A DNA stretch of 64,000 nt. It comes from Spirulina sp034932185. Its GTDB lineage: Bacteria > Cyanobacteriota > Cyanobacteriia > Cyanobacteriales > Spirulinaceae. The stretch covers positions 62,001 to 126,000 of the forward strand of contig NZ_JAYGHW010000065.1 in NCBI RefSeq assembly GCF_034932185.1, read 5' to 3'. The notes under the pieces were generated by a model. That model saw only the letters and a program-made list of their open reading frames with translations. It was not told where the DNA came from and ran no database searches. Shown here one piece after another: positions 9,119-18,068 of this stretch; the stretch's first letter is position 1, and each line of letters opens with the position of its first letter. Position numbers and translations under genes: made by a program.

Positions 9119-9748
9119 CTAAGGCTTGGCCGTTGTTGCATTGGCCCGGATCGCCTTGAGGTTTTGTAACCGCATCAATTCCGTAGCGGTTAAATGGGGG
9201 CGACCCCCTAGGGCGGCACTGGTTTCAATGGCTGCCCCTAAATATTCCGCCGCTTCTGCTAAACGGTAGCCCCGCCGTTGGGCCACGGCGATCGCCTCTT
9301 GATCCGCATCCAGTTCCCGCTGGGGACTGCGAAAATCCCGCCACAGTTGCCGGGCCGCCACCGCCGTTAACCCCCCCGCCACCAGAACCCCCACCGGATC
9401 CTGTTGGAGCAATTCAAACCCTGTGCCGGCCACACCTACCAAGGTTAAGGCTTGGAACCAATCCGCCTTAAACCACTGCACTTGCAGCAACCAAGCCACC
9501 ATCCGCAAAAAGAGTAAATCCCGTTGGGGGCGGGATAATTTGGGCCAGAGGCTAAAATTAATCGCCACTGGCCGCAGGCCCCACCGCCAGGGGTAGGGAA
9601 AAGCAGCGGTGATCACCTCTAACTGTTGGGGTTGGGGAGTAATTTCCACCAACATCCGCCCCGACGCAGGCATTAATTCCCGCAACCGGGCAATTTCTGC
9701 TTCAACCTGGGGGTCAACCCCCCGATAGCCTGAGCGGGGTTTAGCCAC
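9119..9748 (-). CDS. DUF3318 domain-containing protein
   Basis: This 209-residue protein resembles the cyanobacterial DUF3318 family. It has an N-terminal IARLRELMPASGRM motif, a central SRPQRDLLFLR motif, and a hydrophobic stretch at about 110-135 (VGVLVAGGLTAVAARQLW) that could span the membrane. The family is restricted largely to cyanobacteria and has no known function. It lies 3 bp after a secreted or anchored Pro-rich protein gene and 34 bp before the M20 gene, all on the minus strand, so it is likely part of a longer transcript. Confidence 0.75.
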   Translation of the reverse strand: MAKPRSGYRGVDPQVEAEIARLRELMPASGRMLVEITPQPQQLEVITAAFPYPWRWGLRPVAINFSLWPKLSRPQRDLLFLRMVAWLLQVQWFKADWFQALTLVGVAGTGFELLQQDPVGVLVAGGLTAVAARQLWRDFRSPQRELDADQEAIAVAQRRGYRLAEAAEYLGAAIETSAALGGRPHLTATELMRLQNLKAIRANATTAKP

Positions 9749-9751
9749 GGT

Positions 9752-10468
9752 TTAACCTTCCGCCGCCATGGCCTGGAGGGTGGGGGCCAAGGTTTGGGCC
9801 ACCGATGGCAGTTGATCCGCACCGGCTTCCGTGGCTGCCACCATTAAAATCAGCACCCGCCCCGGAATTTGCCGGGTAATGATCATCCCTTGCATGGGTT
9901 CAGTTTTGCTTCCGGTGGTGAGGGTTCCCTGCCAAGGGGTTTGGGCGGCATCGGTTCCCAAGGGTTCCACCGCTCCCACTTCAAAGTTTTCCCCATTGCG
10001 GAACGTATCGATCGCCACCTGACCTAAGGCTCCGACATTGAGGGGGGCATCGGTAGCGCGGGGCCGCACAGCGACGGTATAGGCCACCGCTCCGGCGGGA
10101 ATGGTGCGATTATCGGGGAGTTGAACCAGAGGCGATTCAAATAAGGGAACACCGGCCACGGTATTGGGGCTATAGCCCTGAAGAATCCCCACTTGAAAGC
10201 GTTGTCCCGGATCAGTATAGGGAACACTGTTGAGCGGTAAGGTTGCAACCGTGGGGGCGGGAGGTTCCGGGGGGACGGCTGCCGGATTAGGGACGGGGGC
10301 CGGAGCCTCAGGGCTGGCGGCGGGGTTGGGAACGGGGGTCGCCGCTGGGGTTTGGGCGTAGGCGGGGGAGTGATCTTGCCAGAGGCTGGGGTGCCATTGC
10401 CAACTCACCAGCAGGGCGGCGGTTAACCCAATTAAGCCAATAAACCATTGGGTGCGTTTGCTCATCAT
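9752..10468 (-). CDS. membrane-anchored or secreted Pro-rich hypothetical protein
   Basis: This 238-residue protein is not assigned to a named family. It has an N-terminal hydrophobic segment (WFIGLIGLTAALLVSW, residues 8-23), then an Ala/Pro/Val-rich linker with repeats of PNPAA and PEPPAP to about residue 75. A compact C-terminal domain starts near YTDPGQRFQVGIL. The layout suggests an anchored extracytoplasmic domain on a flexible tether. The C-terminal half loosely recalls PsbP-like or stress-related folds, but I cannot support a call. It sits between a CNT transporter gene (12 bp) and the DUF3318 gene (3 bp). Confidence 0.7.
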   Translation of the reverse strand: MMSKRTQWFIGLIGLTAALLVSWQWHPSLWQDHSPAYAQTPAATPVPNPAASPEAPAPVPNPAAVPPEPPAPTVATLPLNSVPYTDPGQRFQVGILQGYSPNTVAGVPLFESPLVQLPDNRTIPAGAVAYTVAVRPRATDAPLNVGALGQVAIDTFRNGENFEVGAVEPLGTDAAQTPWQGTLTTGSKTEPMQGMIITRQIPGRVLILMVAATEAGADQLPSVAQTLAPTLQAMAAEG

Positions 10469-10480
10469 TGCTGCTCCAAA

Positions 10481-11917
10481 TTAACCATTGATAATGCTGG
10501 TGGGGTTGCCGATCAAGCCGAAGAATAGCCCGGCGACGGCTCCGGTCATCAAGGTGGCCAGGGTTGCCCCCCAGAGGGCTTTAAAACCGAGGTCGGAAAT
10601 TTCCGATCGCCGCTCTGGGACGAGGGAGGATAGCCCCCCGACGAAAATACCGTAGGAAGCGAGGTGAGCAAAGCCACAGAGGACATAGCTCACAATTAAG
10701 AGGGCGCGATCGCTAATCAGCCCCCCTTGGGAAAGGCTATTGAGGGCCAAATAGGGGGGAATACTGGTTTCAAACACCCGCTGACCAATGAGCAGGGAAG
10801 ATGTCCAGAGGTTTTGCCAATCGAGGGCAACGCCGGTTAAAAATGTGAGGGGTAAAAAGAGCATCCCCATCAGGTTGCGCAGCGGTTGAGCGAAAAATTG
10901 CCCCAAAAGGGAATCATCCCCCGTCGCTCCTAACCAGATCGATAATTGGTTAAAGGGCGCATTGATCAGGGCAATCACGCCCAAAATGGCGATCAACACC
11001 GCCGCAATCCCCACCGCCATCTTCACCCCATCTAACGCGCCAACAATCAGGCTATCCATATAGGTGGGCTTTTTGGCATTCTCATCCACTTCTTCAACGG
11101 GAACCCCCCCCATGGTTTCCGGCTCGCCGGTTTCAGGAACCAAGAGTTTAGAAATGACAAAACAGGCGGGGATGGTGAGGATCGAGGCTGATACTAAATG
11201 GCCGGCAATGCCGGGAAAACTGCCCCGCAAAAATCCCGCATATAACCCCAAGACCGAAGAGGCAATGGAGCCGAAACAACTGGTGAGGATGGCACAGAGT
11301 TCACTGCGGGTCATTTTCGGCAGGAAGGGTTTAACGGCGATCGCCGATTCAATCCCCACAAAAATATTCGCCGCCCCCGCGACAGATTCCGCACCACTAA
11401 TTTTCATCGTGCGCTGAAAGATAACCGCAAACACCCGCACGATGGGCTGAATCACATTCATGCGATAGAGCAACCCCACCAACGCCGCAAAGAAAATAAT
11501 TTGGGGCAGAGCGCGGAAGGCGAGAACGTAGGTAAAACCAGGGTTGAGGTTATCAGGGCCGAGGCGATCGCCCGGAACAGCCACATAACCATTGCCCACA
11601 GCGCGGGCAATCCATCGTGCCGCTGGCCCCGGCCCCGCCATCATGTTGGGGTCAGTGGCCAGGAGGGAATTGGGCCCCCCAAACAGGAATTTAGCCCCCG
11701 CCTCGGAAGCATCCAAAATCGGATCAATAACACTATTGATCCCGGCAATAAACGTACTGCCACCGCCAAAAACTACAACCCCCACAAGAAGCTGTAGCCC
11801 AATGCCAAAAATAATCACGTTCCACTGGACAACGCGGCGATTTTCCGAGCCAAGCCACGCAATTACACACAAAACACCAATGCCCAAGGCAGAGATAAGA
11901 TTTAGCAAAAGATCCAC
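10481..11917 (-). CDS. concentrative nucleoside transporter (CNT/NupC family)
   Basis: This 478-residue polytopic membrane protein has CNT signatures: the gate region FFAALVGLLYRMNVIQP, the core KISGAESVAGAANIFVG, and the second half with MTRSELCAIL and GSIASSVLGLYAGF. The family co-transports nucleosides with Na+ or H+ across the inner membrane. The start is a GTG at 11915-11917, because an in-frame stop lies three codons further upstream. An insertion of about 60 residues between the halves contains a charged hydrophilic loop (PETGEPETMGG). It may be co-transcribed with the two downstream minus-strand genes. Confidence 0.88.
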   Translation of the reverse strand: MDLLLNLISALGIGVLCVIAWLGSENRRVVQWNVIIFGIGLQLLVGVVVFGGGSTFIAGINSVIDPILDASEAGAKFLFGGPNSLLATDPNMMAGPGPAARWIARAVGNGYVAVPGDRLGPDNLNPGFTYVLAFRALPQIIFFAALVGLLYRMNVIQPIVRVFAVIFQRTMKISGAESVAGAANIFVGIESAIAVKPFLPKMTRSELCAILTSCFGSIASSVLGLYAGFLRGSFPGIAGHLVSASILTIPACFVISKLLVPETGEPETMGGVPVEEVDENAKKPTYMDSLIVGALDGVKMAVGIAAVLIAILGVIALINAPFNQLSIWLGATGDDSLLGQFFAQPLRNLMGMLFLPLTFLTGVALDWQNLWTSSLLIGQRVFETSIPPYLALNSLSQGGLISDRALLIVSYVLCGFAHLASYGIFVGGLSSLVPERRSEISDLGFKALWGATLATLMTGAVAGLFFGLIGNPTSIING

Positions 11918-12030
11918 AATCGTTTATCCATGGGGAAGATGAACTTCAGTTGCCGGGGCATTGGCTCAGGATAAATCTGCTCTGCCCCGCCAAGGGCATA
12001 ATAGTATGATTTCTGTCGGATCGCTCAGGG

Positions 12031-13281
12031 TTACTGGAATTTACGGAAAGCCAACGTGACATTGTGGCCCCCAAAGCCAAAGGAATTGGAAAGGGCAACA
12101 TTAACGGTATGGGCGCGGCTCTCTCCCGGCACATAGTCTAGGTCACATTCTGGGTCGGGGTTGGTGAGGTTGATCGTGGGGGGAACGCGGTCATGGGCGA
12201 TCGCCATTGCCGTGGCCACCGCTTCAATGCCTCCAGAGCCACCGAGTAAATGCCCCGTCATCGATTTGGTGGAGCTAACGACAATTTCCGCAGCCCGTTG
12301 CCCCAAAGCCTTCTTAATCGCCCGGGTTTCCGTCACATCATTGGCCGGGGTACTCGTGCCATGGGCATTAATATAGTCCACCTGCTCCGGCGTTAAATCC
12401 CCATCTTGCATCGCCAACTCCATGGCCCGGGTTGCCCCCTGGCCATCGGGAACCGGCGACGTAATATGGTACGCATCGCAGGTCATGCCATAGCCGACAA
12501 TTTCTGCGTAAATCTTCGCACCCCGTGCTTGGGCGTGTTCGAGTTCTTCTAAGATTAAAATGCCAGCCCCTTCCCCCATCACAAAACCATCGCGGTCTTT
12601 ATCAAAGGGACGACAAGCGTTTTGAGGTGTTTTATTGCGGGTAGAAAGGGCTTTTGCGGAAGCAAAACCCGCGAAGGATAAAGGCGTAATCGCTGCCTCC
12701 GTACCCCCGCAGATCATCGCCTTCGCATAGCCCCCTTGGATAATCCGAAAGGCATCCCCCACCGCATGGGAGCCAGCGGCGCAGGCGGTCACGACACAGG
12801 AGTTGGGCCCCTTCGCGCCGGTTTGGATGGCCGTCAGGCCAGCGGCCATATTGGCAATCATCATCGGAATCATGAAGGGGCTACAGCGGGAGGGGCCTTT
12901 ATTGAGATAGATCTCCTGTTGCTCCTCCATCACCTTCAATCCGCCAATCCCCGTGCCAATCAAAACCCCAATCTGGTCAGCATTGAGTTCATCAATGACC
13001 AACTCCGCATCAGCGAGGGCTTGTTTACTGGCACAAACTCCAAATTGAGCGAAGCGATCCATCCGTTTGGCTTCTTTGCGTTCAAGGTAGTGATGGGGAT
13101 CAAAGCCTTTGACTTCCCCCGCAATCCGGCAAGCATGGTTTGAGGGATCAAAATGGGTAATCTCGCCAATGCCGTTCCGTCCGCTCATCAACCCATCCCA
13201 ATAGTCGGATAGGGTGTTGCCGATGGGCGTAATTGCGCCGAGACCCGTAATGACGACCCGTTTGCGTGGAAAGTTTGTCAT
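12031..13281 (-). CDS. fabF: beta-ketoacyl-ACP synthase II
   Basis: This 416-residue condensing enzyme elongates acyl-ACP with malonyl-ACP in fatty acid synthesis. The active-site Cys is at residue 167 in TACAAGSHA. The two His residues are in NAHGTSTP (about 307) and KSMTGHLLGG (about 344). The glycine-rich end NSFGFGGHN is intact. The length matches the family. It follows acpP by about 116 bp on the same strand, the conserved acpP-fabF arrangement, so the acyl carrier and its elongase are probably co-expressed. Confidence 0.96.
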   Translation of the reverse strand: MTNFPRKRVVITGLGAITPIGNTLSDYWDGLMSGRNGIGEITHFDPSNHACRIAGEVKGFDPHHYLERKEAKRMDRFAQFGVCASKQALADAELVIDELNADQIGVLIGTGIGGLKVMEEQQEIYLNKGPSRCSPFMIPMMIANMAAGLTAIQTGAKGPNSCVVTACAAGSHAVGDAFRIIQGGYAKAMICGGTEAAITPLSFAGFASAKALSTRNKTPQNACRPFDKDRDGFVMGEGAGILILEELEHAQARGAKIYAEIVGYGMTCDAYHITSPVPDGQGATRAMELAMQDGDLTPEQVDYINAHGTSTPANDVTETRAIKKALGQRAAEIVVSSTKSMTGHLLGGSGGIEAVATAMAIAHDRVPPTINLTNPDPECDLDYVPGESRAHTVNVALSNSFGFGGHNVTLAFRKFQ

Positions 13282-13397
13282 AATCCTTGAATGCTAAAAG
13301 AGGAGAAGACCTGAATAGATCACCCGCATGGCGGCCAGATCACCCATTGATGATTTTGGGTGTAGCATGAACAAAAAGGGAGGCTTGATGGGTGAAT

Positions 13398-13643
13398 TTA
13401 GCCCTGCTGAGACTCGTAGATGTGATCGACGGCTTTTTGAACCGTGTCGATCCCTTCGGCAACAGAGTCGGGAATTTCCACATCGAACTCTTCTTCGAGG
13501 GCCATGACCAATTCCACCGTATCCAAGGAATCTGCCCCTAAATCGCTGGCGAAGGTTGCTTCCGGCGTGACTTTGTCGGCCTCAACTTCCAGTTGTTCGG
13601 TGACGATCGCTTTCACCTTTTCAAAAATATCGTCTTTGCTCAT
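13398..13643 (-). CDS. acpP: acyl carrier protein
   Basis: This 80-residue acidic protein carries the phosphopantetheine attachment motif DLGADSLDTVEL, with the modified Ser at about position 39. It shuttles acyl chains during fatty acid synthesis. The start at 13643 (MSKDDIFEKV) gives the usual ACP length; an upstream in-frame ATG would add 24 residues absent from the family. fabF lies directly downstream. Confidence 0.96.
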   Translation of the reverse strand: MSKDDIFEKVKAIVTEQLEVEADKVTPEATFASDLGADSLDTVELVMALEEEFDVEIPDSVAEGIDTVQKAVDHIYESQQG

Positions 13644-13901
13644 GCTTGGATTAACCTCAAAATGCTTTGCTATGGGCAGAATAAAACCACGTTGATTCGC
13701 AGCGTTCTCCATCATACCCGGAAAGTGGGCATTCTTTTTCCGTGGTAATGGCGGTCTACTGCGATCGCCTTGAATCTGTAATTCTTAAAGAATTTCAACA
13801 GTTTACCACCTCAGGGCAGGCCGTGGGAGAGGATGAAAAGGAGAGTACTGCCTTTAGGATGTAGGTTGCTCTCGCCCGTCCCGATTCCGGATTCATCGCC
13901 T

Positions 13902-14810
13902 ATGTCTGTCCCTGCTCTGCGCTATGCCTATTTCCCCGGTTGTGTGGCCCAGGGGGCCTGCCGGGAACTCTACGATTCCACGGCGGCGGTGACGGCGCAC
14001 TTGGGGATTGAACTGTTGGAGTTGAAAAAAGCGGCCTGTTGTGGCTCCGGCACGTTCAAAGAAGATTCCCAACTGTTGGAGGATACCGTCAACGCCCGCA
14101 ATATTGCCCTGGCGGAAAGTTTGAACCTGCCGATGTTGACCCACTGTAGTACCTGCCAAGGGGTGTTGGGCCATGTGGATGAACGGCTCAAGCACGCCCA
14201 AGTTCATCAACCGGACTATTTCAATCAGGTGAATGGTTTTCTCACCCAGGAGGGCTGTACGCCTTACCGAGGAACAACTGTGGTGCAGCATTTGCTCTGG
14301 GTGTTGGTGGGGGATTATGGGTTAAAAGCGTTGGGGGAACGGGTGGTGAAAGCTCTGACGGGTTTGCGCTGTGCCTCTTTCTATGGCTGCTATCTCCTGC
14401 GACCCCAAAGCACGCTCCCCTACGATGACCCCCTCCGGCCCCAATCTTTGGAGGATCTGTTTACCACCTTGGGGGCAACGGTGGTGGAATATCCAGGGCG
14501 AACCCAATGCTGTGGTTGGCCGATTTCCAGCTATGCGACGGAAACCTCCTTTAAGATGGCGGGGAAACATTTACGGGAGGCGATCGCCGCCGGGGCCGAT
14601 TGCCTCGTTACCCCCTGCCCCCTCTGCCACCTCAATCTTGAATCTCGCCAGCCGGAAATTGCCCGAGTCATCGGTGAACCCCTGAATTTGCCCGTGCTAC
14701 ACCTACCCCAATTGGTGGGGTTAGCCCTAGGGTTAGACCCGCAGGTGTTGGGGTTGGATCGCCATGTGGTTTCAACCCAGCCAGTGTTAGGGAAATTAGG
14801 GCTGATCTAA
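13902..14810 (+). CDS. HdrB-like CCG-domain protein (heterodisulfide reductase B family)
   Basis: This 302-residue protein has two cysteine-rich CCG domains. The first shows YFPGCVAQG, KKAACCGSGT and HCSTCQGV. The second shows SFYGCYLLRP, RTQCCGWP and TPCPLCHLN. In HdrB these motifs bind a noncubane [4Fe-4S] cluster that handles thiol/disulfide chemistry. Cyanobacterial homologues exist without methanogenesis and are often annotated as HdrB or succinate dehydrogenase-associated; the partner here is not evident. I chose ATG 13902 because homology begins there (VPALRYAYFPGC). It is divergent from acpP. Confidence 0.85.
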   Translation: MSVPALRYAYFPGCVAQGACRELYDSTAAVTAHLGIELLELKKAACCGSGTFKEDSQLLEDTVNARNIALAESLNLPMLTHCSTCQGVLGHVDERLKHAQVHQPDYFNQVNGFLTQEGCTPYRGTTVVQHLLWVLVGDYGLKALGERVVKALTGLRCASFYGCYLLRPQSTLPYDDPLRPQSLEDLFTTLGATVVEYPGRTQCCGWPISSYATETSFKMAGKHLREAIAAGADCLVTPCPLCHLNLESRQPEIARVIGEPLNLPVLHLPQLVGLALGLDPQVLGLDRHVVSTQPVLGKLGLI

Positions 14811-14863
14811 CCCGGCGTGGCTAAACTAGATCTAGCCATCATTAACCGGGAGTTGTGAGCAAG

Positions 14864-15802
14864 ATGATCAGCAAATTGTGGGGCGGGGCCATTGCGATCC
14901 TCGGACTTTGGGCCGCCGCTCCGGCCCTAGCGGCCAACCCCGCCCATGTGCGCCAACTCCTGGAAACCAAAGAATGCCGCAACTGTGACCTCAGCGAAGC
15001 CAATTTAAGCGGCGTAGATTTGCAGCGGGCCAAACTCACGGGGGCGAATCTGATCGAAGCCAATCTCAGCGGCGCAGATCTGCAATATGCCGACCTCAGC
15101 GGCGCAAATTTGACCCTGGCTAATCTGGAAAGGGCGGATCTGCGCTACGCCGTCCTCGAACAAACCACCCTCTACCGCGCCCAAGCCAGCCGCGCCAATC
15201 TCCTCAGTGCCAACCTGCGCCGCGCCACCTTGACCCAGGCCAATTTCAGCGGCGCGGATTTGCGGCAAACGGTCTTAACTACCGCTGATCTGAGTGGGGC
15301 TAACTTTCAAGATGCTGACTTTAGCCGCGCTACGTTGATTGAAACGAATTTACGCCAAAGTAATCTCAGTAACGCCAACTTTACCAACAGTCGCTTAAAT
15401 CAAGCCAATTTCAGTATGACGAACTTGAGTAACAGTAATTTGGCGAACGTCAATCTCAGTTATGCAGACTTGGCGCGGTCGGTGTTGCTGAATACGAACC
15501 TGAAGCGGGCCAATTTAGGGGGGGCGATTTTTCGGGATGCCCAAATGACGGGGGCGGTGTTGGAGCAGGCCAATTTGCGCTATGCGGTGCTCCGCAATGC
15601 CAATCTCCGGGAGGCGAATTTACGCAATGCTGATCTCAGTTATGGGGATTTGCGGGATGCGAATTTGTTTGAGGCGGATTTGCGCAATGCCAATTTAACG
15701 GCGGTGGAGTTGGGGACGTTGATTCTCTGTCGGGCGATTTTACCCGATGGCTCCCGTTCGGATCAGGGTTGTCGTCGCCGTGGGGAATTGGATGCGCCTT
15801 AA
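14864..15802 (+). CDS. secreted pentapeptide-repeat protein
   Basis: This protein of about 312 residues has a signal peptide (WGGAIAILGLWAAAPALAA) followed by a short segment with a CRNC pair and then pentapeptide repeats A(N/D)LxX covering nearly the whole protein. These fold as a right-handed quadrilateral beta-helix. A C-terminal CRAILPDGSRSDQGCRR tail carries two Cys that could pair. Cyanobacteria encode many such proteins and function is rarely known. I chose ATG 14864 because GGGAG lies 11 bases upstream; a GTG at 14855 is also in frame. The export signal points to periplasm or thylakoid lumen. Confidence 0.85.
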   Translation: MISKLWGGAIAILGLWAAAPALAANPAHVRQLLETKECRNCDLSEANLSGVDLQRAKLTGANLIEANLSGADLQYADLSGANLTLANLERADLRYAVLEQTTLYRAQASRANLLSANLRRATLTQANFSGADLRQTVLTTADLSGANFQDADFSRATLIETNLRQSNLSNANFTNSRLNQANFSMTNLSNSNLANVNLSYADLARSVLLNTNLKRANLGGAIFRDAQMTGAVLEQANLRYAVLRNANLREANLRNADLSYGDLRDANLFEADLRNANLTAVELGTLILCRAILPDGSRSDQGCRRRGELDAP

Positions 15803-15878
15803 GCAATGCCTGAGCGATCGCTCAAATAAGGCGGCCTATAATGGGTGAATTATTGTACTGTTCTATCGCTCCAGACCG

Positions 15879-16925
15879 ATGAGTTTAGAAGCCGGACTTG
15901 CCGCCCTTGAACATCAACAATATGGGCGGGCGATCGCCACTCTCCGCCAATTTTGCCATCGTCACCCGAACCCCCAGGGTAAGGAGTATTACAAGGCACA
16001 GATTGCCTTGATGCAGGCCTACCAAGCGACGGGTCAGCGGGGGCTGGCCCTGGAGGCCTGCCATTGCCTCATCGCTAGCCCCTACCCCCGACTCAGCCAT
16101 TGGGCGCAACAGCAACGGCTGCTCCTCCAACCGCGTCCCCGCCATCGATGGGCAAAACTGTTGATCGCTACGGTCTTGACGGGGTTACTCCTAGCCTTAG
16201 TCGCCTTAGGTTGGCATCACATCGCCCCCAGCCCCACAGTTTTACAAAACCCCTCGCCCCCCAGCGATGCCGTCACCGCTGCCCCTGAGCCAGCGGAACC
16301 TTTTGGCCTTTATCTCTCTCCCGCTGTTCAAGATCAACTGATTGACGAACATTTAGGCGATCGCTCCCCCAACCCTCCCCAACTCACAGAACGGGATACG
16401 TTCTATCAAATCCAGGGCCAGACGGCGGCGCAATTGCTCGATGAAATTCAATACCGTAGCCCCCGGTTTGATCATTACAGTGGCCAGACGGCGATCGCCA
16501 CCGCCTCCCTCAAACCCCATTGGCGTATGGAAGTGGTGCAAATGCAGCAGCAATTTTGTCGAGTGGCCACAGTGGAAACCCATGCGGATGTGGAATATAC
16601 CTATCCCCAATGGGTGGATTATGACCAAGCCAATCCCCAGTTACAACAACGGTGGAATCAATTTTTTAACGCCGTCGTGCGCCATGAGCATGAGCACCGG
16701 AATATTTTAATGCGGGCCTTGGCCAAGGTTGAACCGGCGGTGTTAGCGTTGCCCGCTCAAACTGATTGCGATGGGGTCGTGGAAACGGCCAATAGCACCA
16801 TTCACAGCATTATTGATGCCTCGAACGAGGAACAGCGCCGCTTTGATGAAACCGATGATCACCCGGACTATTACGCTCTCCGCACAATGATGATTGAGGA
16901 ACTCCAAGGCCAATCGCTGTATTAA
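15879..16925 (+). CDS. membrane-anchored DUF922 protein, putative metalloprotease-like
   Basis: This 348-residue protein has a TPR-like N-terminal region (residues 1-80), a membrane helix at about 90-112 (LLIATVLTGLLLALVALGW), and a C-terminal DUF922 domain at about 165-335. The domain contains VRHEHEHRNI near residue 270, which resembles an HExxH zinc site. Conserved Cys flank it (QQFCRVATV and QTDCDG). Zinc-protease activity is an inference from the motif. The topology suggests the C-terminal domain faces the periplasm. The next gene, an epimerase, starts 69 bp downstream on the same strand. Confidence 0.75.
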   Translation: MSLEAGLAALEHQQYGRAIATLRQFCHRHPNPQGKEYYKAQIALMQAYQATGQRGLALEACHCLIASPYPRLSHWAQQQRLLLQPRPRHRWAKLLIATVLTGLLLALVALGWHHIAPSPTVLQNPSPPSDAVTAAPEPAEPFGLYLSPAVQDQLIDEHLGDRSPNPPQLTERDTFYQIQGQTAAQLLDEIQYRSPRFDHYSGQTAIATASLKPHWRMEVVQMQQQFCRVATVETHADVEYTYPQWVDYDQANPQLQQRWNQFFNAVVRHEHEHRNILMRALAKVEPAVLALPAQTDCDGVVETANSTIHSIIDASNEEQRRFDETDDHPDYYALRTMMIEELQGQSLY

Positions 16926-16994
16926 CCCGTTCAATCCCTCGGTGTAGGGCCGCGCTTCGGGATAAAATTGGGGCGCAATCATAGGTGATCAGTC

Positions 16995-17930
16995 ATGCGG
17001 ATTTTAGTGATGGGGGGAACCCGGTTTATTGGGGTGGCGTTGACGCAGCAGTTGGTGGCGCAGGGCCATGAGGTGGTGTTGTTTAACCGGGGGAATCGAC
17101 CCGCACCCGTGGCAGGGGTGGAGCAGATTAAGGGCGATCGCACCAATCCTGATCAACTCACTGCCCAACTCCAGGGTCAAGCATTTGATGCCATTTTCGA
17201 CAACAATGGCCGGGAACAGGGGGACACGCAACCTCTGGCGGATCTGTTTCAGGGGCGCGTTGAGCATTTCGTCTATGTCAGTTCCGCCGGGGTGTATCAA
17301 AAGGGTGATCAATGGCCCCATTTTGAAGGGGATGCGGTGGATCCCAAGAGTCGTCATAAGGGGAAATATGAAACGGAGGCCTATCTGGCGGCGGCGGGCC
17401 TGCCTTGGACTGCGGTGCGGCCGGTGTATATCTACGGCCCCCAAAACTATAACGATATTGAAGCCTGGTTTTTTGATCGGATTGTGCGCGATCGCCCCAT
17501 TCCCATTCCCGGCGATGGCCAGACGATTACCCAGTTGGGCCATGTGGAGGATTTAGCGGCGGCGATGGTGGCGATTTTGGGCAATGAGCGGGCCAAGGGG
17601 CAAATTTATAACATTGCGGGCGATCGCTTTGTCACGTTTAACGGCTTGGCGCGGGCCTGTGCCGCTGCGGCAGGGAAAGATCCTGAAAGTGTGGAATTGG
17701 TGCATTTTGACCCCAAAGCCTTCGATTTTGGCAAACGCAAGGCTTTCCCGTTGCGGGCGCAACATTTCTTTGCCGATATCCACAAGGCTCAGGCGGATCT
17801 CGATTGGTCGCCGCGTTTCGATCTGATTACGGGCCTTAAAGATTCCTTCACCCAAGGTTATTTAGCCAGTGGTCGGGATCAACAGGAGACGGATTTCTCC
17901 CTAGATGACCAAATTTTGGCGGCTCGTTAA
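16995..17930 (+). CDS. NAD-dependent epimerase/dehydratase, CSP41-like
   Basis: This 311-residue short-chain dehydrogenase-like protein has an N-terminal Rossmann nucleotide site (VMGGTRFIGVAL). The sequence pattern FVYVSSAGVY and the downstream PVYIYGPQNYND are typical of the CSP41b/atypical extended SDR group, which in chloroplasts binds stem-loop RNA. The usual YxxxK catalytic pair is degenerate (KGKYETEAYL), as in that group. Whether the cyanobacterial protein is an enzyme or an RNA-associated protein cannot be told from sequence. Confidence 0.82.
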   Translation: MRILVMGGTRFIGVALTQQLVAQGHEVVLFNRGNRPAPVAGVEQIKGDRTNPDQLTAQLQGQAFDAIFDNNGREQGDTQPLADLFQGRVEHFVYVSSAGVYQKGDQWPHFEGDAVDPKSRHKGKYETEAYLAAAGLPWTAVRPVYIYGPQNYNDIEAWFFDRIVRDRPIPIPGDGQTITQLGHVEDLAAAMVAILGNERAKGQIYNIAGDRFVTFNGLARACAAAAGKDPESVELVHFDPKAFDFGKRKAFPLRAQHFFADIHKAQADLDWSPRFDLITGLKDSFTQGYLASGRDQQETDFSLDDQILAAR

Positions 17931-18000
17931 GGGGTTGGGAAGAGGTGGGCATTGCCCACCCTACAGTTCTAAAGTTCTAAAGTTCTGCAATTTTGGCGTG

Positions 18001-18050
18001 GGGGGCGAAAGATTTTTGTGCCTCCGGCAGGCTTAAGCCAACGCCCCTAC
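18001..18050. repeat. compound REP element, copy 2 (with nested insert)
   Basis: A 50-bp copy of the compound element: GGGGGCGAAAGATTTTT, then the 24-base insert (TGCCTCCGGCAGGCTTAAGC), then CGCCCCTAC. It differs from copy 1 by single bases such as TTAAGCC for TTACGCC. It lies between convergent genes. Confidence 0.88.
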
Positions 18051-18068
18051 AGGGTTTTTCGGTTGTGG